Translations under genes and position numbers: made by a program
Part shown: positions 1-5,477 of the stretch, in pieces
Layout of the letters: each line of letters opens with the position of its first letter
How positions within the stretch are numbered: the first letter of the stretch is position 1
NCBI GenBank assembly: GCA_018716005.1
Contig: DVKN01000041.1
Coordinates: 1 to 6,352 of the forward strand
Reading direction: 5' to 3'
Source of the DNA: Candidatus Scatomorpha stercoravium
Lineage (GTDB): Bacteria; Bacillota; Clostridia; Oscillospirales; Oscillospiraceae
DNA: 6,352 nt
Notes under the pieces: generated by a model
The model's input: only the letters and a program-made list of their open reading frames with translations
Databases searched by the model: none
Told to the model about the DNA's origin: nothing

Positions 1-818
1 ACCTCGCGCAGGCCGTTGTCGGCCATCTCGAAGACGCCTATCTCGTTCGTGGAGCCGAAGCGGTTCTTGGCCGCGCGGAGTATGCGGTAGCTCATGGACT
101 GCTCGCCCTCGAAGTAGAGCACGCAGTCGACCATGTGCTCGAGCACTTTGGGTCCGGCGATCGCGCCCTCCTTGTTTATATGGCCCACGACGAAGGCGGT
201 GAAGCTGTCGGACTTGGCGCGGCGCATGATGGCCATGGTGCTCTCGCGCACCTGGCTGACGGAGCCCGGCGCGGCGGAGACCTCGGAGTCGAACATGGTC
301 TGTATGGAGTCGATTATCACGACCGTCGGCTTTAAGTCCTCGGCGGCGGAGAGTATTTCGCTCACCTGCGTCTCGGCCAGGACGTAGATTTCGCCCTCGG
401 AGACGCCGAGGCGCTGCGCGCGCATCTTCAGCTGGCGGCGGCTCTCCTCGCCGGAGACGTACAGCACGCGCTCGCTCGCGCCGACGAGCCCGCACAGCTG
501 CAAAAGTAGCGTGGACTTGCCAACGCCCGGCGCACCGCCGACGAGGACGACGCTCCCGCGCACGGCTCCCCCGCCCAGGACGCGGTCGAGCTCGCCGACG
601 CCGGTGGAGAAGCGGATTTCCTCCTCCGTATCGAGGTCGGCGAGCTTTTCCGGCGCCTGGCGCGCCCTGTGGGCCGCGGCTGCGGCCTTATTTTCGCTTT
701 TCGGGCGCTGGGGCGCTTCGGTCAGCGTGTTCCAGGCGCCGCAGGCGGGGCATTGGCCCTGCCAGCGCGCCGTCTCGTTGCCGCACTCGGTGCAGTAAAA
801 TACGGTTCTCTGTTTCAT
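1..818 (-). CDS. radA: DNA repair protein RadA/Sms, 3' end beyond the left edge
   Basis: RadA is a RecA-like ATPase that helps process recombination intermediates through branch migration and DNA unwinding. Reading from the ATG at 818-816, 272 codons stay open to the window edge. Visible in order are a C4 zinc finger (Cys9, Cys12, Cys23, Cys26, as CTECG and CPACG), a low-complexity Ala-rich linker at about residues 40-55, Walker A GGAPGVGKST at 94-103, VLYVSGEES at 118-126, Walker B VVIIDS at 166-171, GHINKEGAIAGP at 212-223 and the RadA-specific KNRFG at 251-255. Full-length RadA is about 450 residues, so roughly 180 residues carrying the Lon-protease-like domain lie outside. The start overlaps the amidase stop as ATGA (818-815), which suggests translational coupling. 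Relatives more often have Thr where Asn215 follows GHI. Identification is secure; only the truncation by the window limits it. Confidence 0.97.
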   Translation of the reverse strand, partial: MKQRTVFYCTECGNETARWQGQCPACGAWNTLTEAPQRPKSENKAAAAAHRARQAPEKLADLDTEEEIRFSTGVGELDRVLGGGAVRGSVVLVGGAPGVGKSTLLLQLCGLVGASERVLYVSGEESRRQLKMRAQRLGVSEGEIYVLAETQVSEILSAAEDLKPTVVIIDSIQTMFDSEVSAAPGSVSQVRESTMAIMRRAKSDSFTAFVVGHINKEGAIAGPKVLEHMVDCVLYFEGEQSMSYRILRAAKNRFGSTNEIGVFEMADNGLRE

Positions 819-1546
819 ACTACCATCCCGTCGGGCGCGGACTCGTACTGCAAATACGCTGACAGCAGCGAGGCCGCGAGCTTAGTCTGATATTTGCCGC
901 TCGTGAGCTTTGCGAGCTCTTCGGCGTTCGATATAAAGCCGCACTCCACCAGAATTGCCGGGCACTCCGCCTCGCGCATGAGATAGATGCGCTCCTCGGC
1001 CGGGGCCGCGACGCGGCGGTTGTCCGGGCAGAGCTTATCTGCAATCAGGCCGTGCGCTATGCCCGCCAGAGTCTCGCTGCCCTCGGAGGGCGCGTAGAAA
1101 ACCTGCGAGCCGCTGGGGCGCGGGTCCGGATAATAATTCTGATGTATGCTTATTAGCACGGCTCCGGGCGTGGAGTTGATGAGCTCCAGCCTCGCGCGCT
1201 GGTCCGCGCGCTTCATCTCCGCGAGGGTGTCCGCCCCCTCGGGGTAATCTATCTCCCCGCTCTCGCGCGTCATGAGCGTCTCGACGCCGTAGAGCCCGGC
1301 CAGGGCCCGCAGCCTCAGGGCCACGGCGAGGTTTATGCCGCTCTCGAGCGTCCCGTCCGCGGCCGAGGCGCCGCCGTCCGCGCCGCCGTGGCCGGGGTCG
1401 ATAATGAGGACGCTCTCCCCCTCCGAAAAGGCGGCGACGCCCTCCCCGGCGCCGTCGCCATACGGCGGCAGCATGAACGAGGCAATTATCAGCATAATCG
1501 CCGCCATGAGCGGCAGCGCGTCGCGCAGCCTGAAGCTGAGGTACAT
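815..1546 (-). CDS. Membrane-anchored N-acetylmuramoyl-L-alanine amidase (Amidase_3, CwlD-like)
   Basis: This zinc hydrolase cleaves the amide bond between N-acetylmuramic acid and L-alanine in peptidoglycan. The 243-residue product has one hydrophobic segment at about residues 11-26 that could be a signal peptide or a membrane anchor. The Amidase_3 fold follows directly: DPGHGG with His53, Glu68 in TLESGINL, SIHQN with His135 (these three being the expected zinc ligands), and VECGFISN with the catalytic Glu201. There are no SH3, LysM or AMIN domains. Size and layout resemble CwlD, the amidase needed to form muramic delta-lactam in the spore cortex, but no sporulation promoter is visible, so that role is inferred. 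An in-frame GTG at 1552-1550 would add two residues, but it lies one base from GGAGG (1558-1554). The ATG at 1546 has seven-base spacing and is preferred. The gene lies 44 nt after the aminotransferase and overlaps radA by four bases. Confidence 0.93.
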   Translation of the reverse strand: MYLSFRLRDALPLMAAIMLIIASFMLPPYGDGAGEGVAAFSEGESVLIIDPGHGGADGGASAADGTLESGINLAVALRLRALAGLYGVETLMTRESGEIDYPEGADTLAEMKRADQRARLELINSTPGAVLISIHQNYYPDPRPSGSQVFYAPSEGSETLAGIAHGLIADKLCPDNRRVAAPAEERIYLMREAECPAILVECGFISNAEELAKLTSGKYQTKLAASLLSAYLQYESAPDGMVV

Positions 1547-1553
1547 GGACACC

Positions 1554-1558
1554 CCTCC
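1554..1558 (-). promoter_or_regulatory. Ribosome binding site that decides the amidase start
   Basis: On the minus strand GGAGG sits within CGGGAGGGG. It is seven bases before the ATG at 1546 but only one base before the in-frame GTG at 1552, so translation should begin at the ATG. The surrounding 44-nt gap (1547-1590) shows no convincing terminator or promoter, which fits co-transcription from the aminotransferase. Confidence 0.8.
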
Positions 1559-1590
1559 CGCTTCAGCTTATGCCGCGGCGGGGCGGATAA

Positions 1591-2781
<1,191 letters not shown>

Positions 2782-2819
2782 AGCTTATCTCCCCTATGCG
2801 GTTGATTTTTTGCCCATAC

Positions 2820-2848
2820 ATTATATAGCCATTTCCGCCGTATTGCAA
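2820..2848 (-). promoter_or_regulatory. Sigma-A-type promoter of the aminotransferase operon
   Basis: On the minus strand, -35 TTGCAA (2848-2843) and -10 TATAAT (2825-2820) are separated by exactly 17 bases. Transcription would begin near 2813, giving a leader of about 31 nt that includes the AGGGGAG ribosome binding site. The -10 is a perfect consensus match. Palindrome O1 (2863-2880) lies 14 bases upstream of the -35, centred near -59. Confidence 0.82.
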
Positions 2849-2862
2849 CCAAAATACTCCGC

Positions 2863-2880
2863 ATGAAGCACGCTTCACAT
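2863..2880. promoter_or_regulatory. Operator-like palindrome O1, between the divergent promoters
   Basis: ATGAAGCACGCTTCACAT contains the perfect inverted repeat TGAAGC-AC-GCTTCA. It is one of three near-identical 18-base copies between the aminotransferase and the regulator gene. It lies 7 bases upstream of the -35 of the XRE promoter and 14 bases upstream of the -35 of the aminotransferase promoter, so a bound protein could affect both. The expected ligand is the adjacent XRE-type protein; this is inference from position and symmetry. Confidence 0.78.
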
Positions 2881-2887
2881 TTTGCTC

Positions 2888-2916
2888 TTGACAAATGCGC
2901 GCCCGTGTGTTAACAT
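2888..2916 (+). promoter_or_regulatory. Promoter of the XRE-membrane protein cassette
   Basis: A perfect -35 TTGACA (2888-2893) is followed after 17 bases by -10 TAACAT (2911-2916). TG at 2908-2909 gives an extended -10 (TGTTAACAT). The start site should fall near 2923, which is the centre of palindrome O2, so repressor binding there would block initiation. The leader to the ATG is about 42 nt. Confidence 0.82.
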
Positions 2917-2932
2917 GAAGCCAGCTTCACAT
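2915..2932. promoter_or_regulatory. Operator-like palindrome O2, over the predicted transcription start
   Basis: ATGAAGCCAGCTTCACAT has the perfect inverted repeat TGAAGC-CA-GCTTCA. It begins on the last two bases of the -10 element and spans the expected start site. Its centre is 52 bases from that of O1 (about five helical turns) and 16 bases from that of O3, with which it shares two bases. This is a classic repressor position; autorepression by the XRE protein is the inferred role. Confidence 0.8.
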
Positions 2933-2948
2933 GAAGCGTACTTCACAT
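2931..2948. promoter_or_regulatory. Operator-like palindrome O3, in the early leader
   Basis: ATGAAGCGTACTTCACAT is the third copy. Its arms are TGAAG and CTTCA with a four-base centre, because one symmetric C:G position has changed, so it may bind more weakly. It abuts O2 and ends 16 bases before the regulator start codon. It lies in the transcribed leader upstream of the ribosome binding site and could also form a small hairpin in the RNA. Confidence 0.75.
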
Positions 2949-2964
2949 TGAGAGGCGGGATGGG

Positions 2965-3183
2965 ATGAAAACAAGGGTCAGGGATCTGCGCGCGGAGCGG
3001 AATATGACGCAGCAGCAGCTGGCGGACATGGTTGGCGTCTCCTCGCGCACGATTATCTCTATCGAGAAGGGCCAATACAGCCCCTCGCTAATGCTCGCCT
3101 ACCGCATGGCCAAGGTGTTCGGCGTCAGCGTTGAGGAGCTCTGCTGCCTTGAGGAAAATCTGAGAATGGAGGACGGGGAATGA
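2965..3183 (+). CDS. Small XRE (Cro/CI-type) helix-turn-helix transcriptional regulator
   Basis: A 72-residue, single-domain DNA-binding protein. Residues 3-56 match the HTH_3/XRE fold: LRAERNMTQQQLADMVGVSS forms helices 1-2 and the turn, SRTIISIEKGQYSP at 27-40 covers the recognition helix, and LAYRMAKVFGVSVEELC at 44-60 ends the domain. There is no ligand-binding, oligomerisation or protease domain, so any signal must come from a partner protein. A Cys60-Cys61 pair and an acidic tail follow. AGAGG at 2951-2955 lies nine bases before the ATG. The gene is the first of five in the operon, and its stop overlaps the next start as ATGA (3180-3183). The three palindromes around its promoter make autoregulation likely. 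The family is certain; its target set and signal are unknown. Confidence 0.93.
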   Translation: MKTRVRDLRAERNMTQQQLADMVGVSSRTIISIEKGQYSPSLMLAYRMAKVFGVSVEELCCLEENLRMEDGE

Positions 3184-3584
3184 AGCTAGTAAAGAGGAAA
3201 TTAAACCTGATAATAGCCGTAATATGCGCCATAAATGTACCTGTTTGCGTATTTGCGGCGCTGAGACAGAGCGAAGCACGCTTTGCGGTCACCGCCGCCG
3301 CCTCGGTGCTGCTGACGTTTTCAAACCTGTATTACGCCCTCGCGCCGCAAAATGCGGAAAACCGCGAGGACGAGCGCGATATTTTCATCGCGAGGAAGAG
3401 CGGCTCGGACGCTTTTAAGCTCTCCTGCTGGCTCGTAAACGCCGCCGCGCTGATATTCGCAATAGTGTACGCCGTGTCCCGCGAGCCCGCCTGTCTCACG
3501 GTATCGCTGACGCTGATAGCAGCTTCCGCCGCGCTCTGCATCATTTACGTCGCAGTCAGCTGCTACTATTACAAGCATAATTGA
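3180..3584 (+). CDS. Small four-TM membrane protein with cytoplasmic DER motif (DUF2178-like), copy A
   Basis: A hypothetical integral membrane protein of 134 residues. A basic N-terminus (MKLVKRK) suggests the start is cytoplasmic. Hydrophobic segments lie at about 9-27, 35-54, 81-99 and 104-127. The loop between the second and third segments, predicted cytoplasmic, carries EDERDIFIARKSG at 63-75. This motif recurs in the three genes that follow and resembles the DERxxxIxxK signature of DUF2178-type proteins; that family link is from memory and untested. Six cysteines (16, 23, 83, 105, 120, 128) are many for so small a protein. The ATG overlaps the regulator stop (ATGA), with GGAGG at 3168-3172 seven bases upstream, so the two are probably co-translated. 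No enzymatic motif is visible and function is unknown. Pairing with an XRE regulator suggests a role in sensing or in tuning that regulator. Confidence 0.85.
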   Translation: MKLVKRKLNLIIAVICAINVPVCVFAALRQSEARFAVTAAASVLLTFSNLYYALAPQNAENREDERDIFIARKSGSDAFKLSCWLVNAAALIFAIVYAVSREPACLTVSLTLIAASAALCIIYVAVSCYYYKHN

Positions 3585-3598
3585 GGTGAACGCGAAGC

Positions 3599-4048
3599 AT
3601 GAAGATATATAACAAACCCTGCTTCATTCTTGGCCTTTTTCTTCTGGCGCTCTCCGCCGGTGGGGCTGTGAGTGGTTTCGCCGTTTTGGGCCGTGAGTTT
3701 GTGGAAAGGGGCTATTTTTTCGCCGCGCTGTTCTTCCTTGTGTGGGGCCTGCGCATAATGGAGCGCTCCGTGAGTGAGCAGTCCGATACGGAAGCCCGGG
3801 AAAAGGAGCGGCAGGAGCTGCTCGAGGCGAACGACGAGCGGGGCCGGTACATCGCGCTTAAAACGCGCGCCGCCATGTACCGGATAGTTTACTGGCTGCT
3901 GTCCGCCCTCACTCTCGGTGCCATGGCGATTGGGCTCATAATGGACGACAACGACACTAAGCTCGCTTTTATGCTGCTCTTCTTCATCTGGCTCGGCATG
4001 AGCCTTCTCGAGCTCGCTGTCCGGGCTTATTATAGGAATAAGGAGTGA
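3599..4048 (+). CDS. Small four-TM membrane protein with cytoplasmic DER motif, copy B
   Basis: A hypothetical 149-residue membrane protein. Hydrophobic segments are at about 7-30, 38-54, 96-115 and 121-143. Between the second and third is a long charged, probably helical stretch (about 56-90) that ends in NDERGRYIALKTR at 78-90. The first residues (MKIYNK) and last residues (ending RNKE) match those of the next gene (MKLYNK, ENKE), and motif and topology also correspond, so B and C are tandem paralogues. GAGGTGA at 3583-3589 overlaps the previous stop and lies nine bases before the ATG. The final codons AAT-AAG-GAG carry the ribosome binding site of gene C. Function is unknown; position suggests it works with the other membrane proteins and the XRE regulator. 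Confidence 0.85.
   Translation: MKIYNKPCFILGLFLLALSAGGAVSGFAVLGREFVERGYFFAALFFLVWGLRIMERSVSEQSDTEAREKERQELLEANDERGRYIALKTRAAMYRIVYWLLSALTLGAMAIGLIMDDNDTKLAFMLLFFIWLGMSLLELAVRAYYRNKE
4040..4045 (+). promoter_or_regulatory. Ribosome binding site of gene C inside the last codons of gene B
   Basis: AAGGAG is formed by the Lys and Glu codons just before the TGA of gene B and lies seven bases from the ATG of gene C at 4053. Ribosomes finishing B therefore occupy the initiation site of C, which implies coupled translation. The same 12 bases, AATAAGGAGTGA, recur at the C/D junction. Confidence 0.85.
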
Positions 4049-4052
4049 GATA

Positions 4053-4484
4053 ATGAAGCTTTATAACAAAAAGGGCCTGCTGAGCGGCCTGTTCTGGCTT
4101 GCCGTCGGCATTGGCGGCCTGGTATTGGAGATAGCGAGGCCGAGCTCGGTCAAGGCGGTGTTTATCCGCGACATAGTGCTCTTTTCCCTCCTTCTGCTCT
4201 TCAGCGTGCGTCAGATAGTGCGCGCGTTTTCCGCGGGCGCTTCGCGCGCGGATTTCCTCGAGGAGCGCGACGAACGGAACCGCTGCATAAAGCTGAAGAC
4301 CGGCTCCACGATGTTCAAGGTGGCCGAGGGACTCCTGTTCGCGTGGATAATCGGCTCCGCCGTCGCCTTCGGCTTCACTCGGGACGAGATATGGACCATG
4401 GCCGTTATAGTCTCCGGCCTGACGCTGGGCCTGCTCTTTATAATTGAGCTGTTTGTGGGCATACATTACGAGAATAAGGAGTGA
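4053..4484 (+). CDS. Small four-TM membrane protein with cytoplasmic DER motif, copy C
   Basis: A hypothetical 143-residue membrane protein and paralogue of gene B. Hydrophobic segments are at about 8-27, 38-56, 90-108 and 113-136. The predicted cytoplasmic loop carries RDERNRCIKLKTGSTMFK at 72-89, aligning with NDERGRYIALKTRAAMYR of gene B. Both proteins begin MK(I/L)YNK, place an Ile-Glu or Leu-Glu pair in the last membrane segment, and end in NKE. Divergence elsewhere indicates an old duplication with separate evolution, not a recent copy. No catalytic motif is seen. The gene sits four bases after B and four bases before D, in a tightly packed operon. Function is unknown. Confidence 0.86.
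   Translation: MKLYNKKGLLSGLFWLAVGIGGLVLEIARPSSVKAVFIRDIVLFSLLLLFSVRQIVRAFSAGASRADFLEERDERNRCIKLKTGSTMFKVAEGLLFAWIIGSAVAFGFTRDEIWTMAVIVSGLTLGLLFIIELFVGIHYENKE
4476..4481 (+). promoter_or_regulatory. Ribosome binding site of gene D inside the last codons of gene C
   Basis: AAGGAG in the final Lys-Glu codons of gene C lies seven bases before the ATG at 4489. It fixes that ATG as the start of gene D, although the frame is open from an ATG at 4444. The upstream ATG lies inside gene C and has no ribosome binding site of this quality. Confidence 0.85.
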
Positions 4485-4488
4485 AACA

Positions 4489-4785
4489 ATGAAAAACCCG
4501 CCGCGTGAGCGGCCCGTTAAGGACGAGCGGGACGAGATGATAGACCGCGACGCCAGGAACTGGTCGCTCGAGCTTATGATTTGCGCGACGCAGGTGCTGA
4601 CAATAATCTGCGCCGTCAAGGGCAACAGCGCCTGGAAGGGCAGCCTCTCGCTGCTGTTCTTCGGCGTCGCCGCCGCGCTCATATACAAGTACAAAATGTA
4701 TGGGGAAAAGCCGTATCTGTATGTCGGCCTGGTATTTCTGGCGATTGGAGCGGCGTTTATCGCCTGGTTCGCGCTTACGGCGTAA
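4489..4785 (+). CDS. Small three-TM membrane protein with N-terminal DER motif, gene D
   Basis: A hypothetical 98-residue membrane protein. It starts with a charged stretch carrying KDERDEMIDRDARNWSLE at 11-28, the same DERxxxI motif as genes A-C but here at the N-terminus. Hydrophobic segments follow at about 26-43, 51-67 and 76-96. The basic loop KYKMYGEKPY between segments two and three suggests it is cytoplasmic, which puts the N-terminal DER motif on the cytoplasmic side as in the other three proteins. It thus resembles the second half of a four-TM paralogue with an added C-terminal segment. It is the last gene of the cassette, and its TAA runs into the terminator stem. Function is unknown; membership of a DUF6442-like group is possible but unverified. 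Confidence 0.85.
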   Translation: MKNPPRERPVKDERDEMIDRDARNWSLELMICATQVLTIICAVKGNSAWKGSLSLLFFGVAAALIYKYKMYGEKPYLYVGLVFLAIGAAFIAWFALTA

Positions 4786-4816
4786 GGAAAAGCGGCGCTC
4801 TGCGCCGCTTTTCCTT
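4784..4816. terminator. Perfect 15-bp hairpin terminator between convergent operons
   Basis: AAGGAAAAGCGGCGC (4784-4798) and GCGCCGCTTTTCCTT (4802-4816) are exact inverse complements with a TCT loop. On the plus strand the stem is followed by a pyrimidine-rich CTTATTTC, giving an intrinsic terminator for the cassette. The left stem starts on the last two bases of the gene D stop codon. The aldolase stop on the minus strand is one base beyond the right stem, so the hairpin probably serves both directions. The U-rich stretch on the minus strand lies within the stem, making it weaker in that direction. Confidence 0.9.
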
Positions 4817-4817
4817 C

Positions 4818-5462
4818 TTATTTCTGCCCATACGAGCGAAAACGCTCTATCGCCGCGTCAACCTGTTCGTCATCCAGCACATTCGGGCTCCCCGCGCAGC
4901 GGGCTCGGTATTGCAGCTGAGCGACATATTCGAGCGTGACGGCAAGCTCAAAGGCGTCCGCGAGGCTGCCGCCGCAGGTCACGAGCCCGTGATTCGCCAG
5001 CAGCACGGCCTTTGAGCCGCCGCAGAAGCGCACCGCCGTCTCGGCCAGCTCTTGTGTGCCGAAGGTGACATAGGGCGCCAGCGGTATTTCCCGGGAGTTG
5101 GCCGCGCCAATCATGAAGTGCACCGCGCGAATCGGCTCGCCCAGTATGCCCAGAGTGGTGCAGAAAACCGAGTGCGTGTGGACAACGGAGCGGGCCTCAG
5201 GTTTAGCCCTGTAGAAGGCCGCGTGGAGGTTGAGCTCGCTCGAGGGCCTGCGGCCGCCGTCGGCAATATTGCCGGAAAGGTCGGTAATCACGATGTCCTC
5301 GGGGCAGGTTTCGAAGTAATTCAGGCCGGAGGGCGTAATCGCCATAAGGCCGCTGTCCGGGTCGTATACGCTCAGATTCCCGCTGGTGCCGGGGCAGAGC
5401 CCCGCAAGGCTGAGCTTTTTGCCATAGTCAACCAGCGCCTCGCGCTCGGCGCGCATTAGCAT
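4818..5462 (-). CDS. Class II aldolase, FucA/DrdA-like (deoxypentulose- or methylthioribulose-phosphate aldolase)
   Basis: A zinc-dependent aldolase of the aldolase II/adducin family. The 214-residue length equals that of L-fuculose-phosphate aldolase, and key residues match it with constant offset: catalytic Glu76 in SSE, zinc ligands His95 and His97 in HTH, and His158 in ANHG (FucA Glu73, His92, His94, His155). TSGN at 26-29 and TPSG at 43-46 fit the phosphate-binding loops. Such enzymes split ketose 1-phosphates into dihydroxyacetone phosphate and an aldehyde. Because an MtnA-family isomerase lies 15 nt upstream, the likely substrate is 5-deoxyribulose 1-phosphate or 5-methylthioribulose 1-phosphate, releasing acetaldehyde or methylthioacetaldehyde (the DHAP shunt known from Rhodospirillum, E. 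coli and Bacillus). AGGGGG at 5476-5471 lies eight bases before the ATG and supports this start over the Met at codon 3. Fuculose phosphate remains possible, but no fucose genes are visible. Confidence 0.9.
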   Translation of the reverse strand: MLMRAEREALVDYGKKLSLAGLCPGTSGNLSVYDPDSGLMAITPSGLNYFETCPEDIVITDLSGNIADGGRRPSSELNLHAAFYRAKPEARSVVHTHSVFCTTLGILGEPIRAVHFMIGAANSREIPLAPYVTFGTQELAETAVRFCGGSKAVLLANHGLVTCGGSLADAFELAVTLEYVAQLQYRARCAGSPNVLDDEQVDAAIERFRSYGQK

Positions 5463-5477
5463 GACGCAGTCCCCCTT

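Noticed and set aside
2863..2948. Repeats considered as a mini CRISPR or transposon ends
   Set aside because: The units are 18-base palindromes spaced unevenly (52 and 16 bases), with no spacers of uniform length, no cas genes and no target-site duplications. Promoter-linked operators explain them better.
2863..2968. Short reading frames starting at each palindrome (MKHASH..., MKPASH..., MKRTSH), one of which ends in an ATGA overlap with the regulator start
   Set aside because: The shared MKxxSH is a by-product of the palindrome sequence. Two of the frames start upstream of the predicted transcription start, none has a ribosome binding site, and the third would have only a leader of about 8 nt.
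3984..4694. 236-codon minus-strand open frame opposite genes B, C and D
   Set aside because: The plus-strand genes have proper ribosome binding sites, paralogy and membrane topology. The antisense product is low-complexity with no domain and would run through a tightly packed operon.
4444..4785. Longer version of gene D starting at 4444
   Set aside because: It would overlap gene C by 41 bases without a suitable ribosome binding site, while the ATG at 4489 has AAGGAG at seven-base spacing. The extra 15 residues translate the end of C in another frame.
5052..5459. 135-codon plus-strand open frame opposite the aldolase
   Set aside because: The aldolase on the other strand retains every active-site residue, and the plus-strand product shows no family motif.
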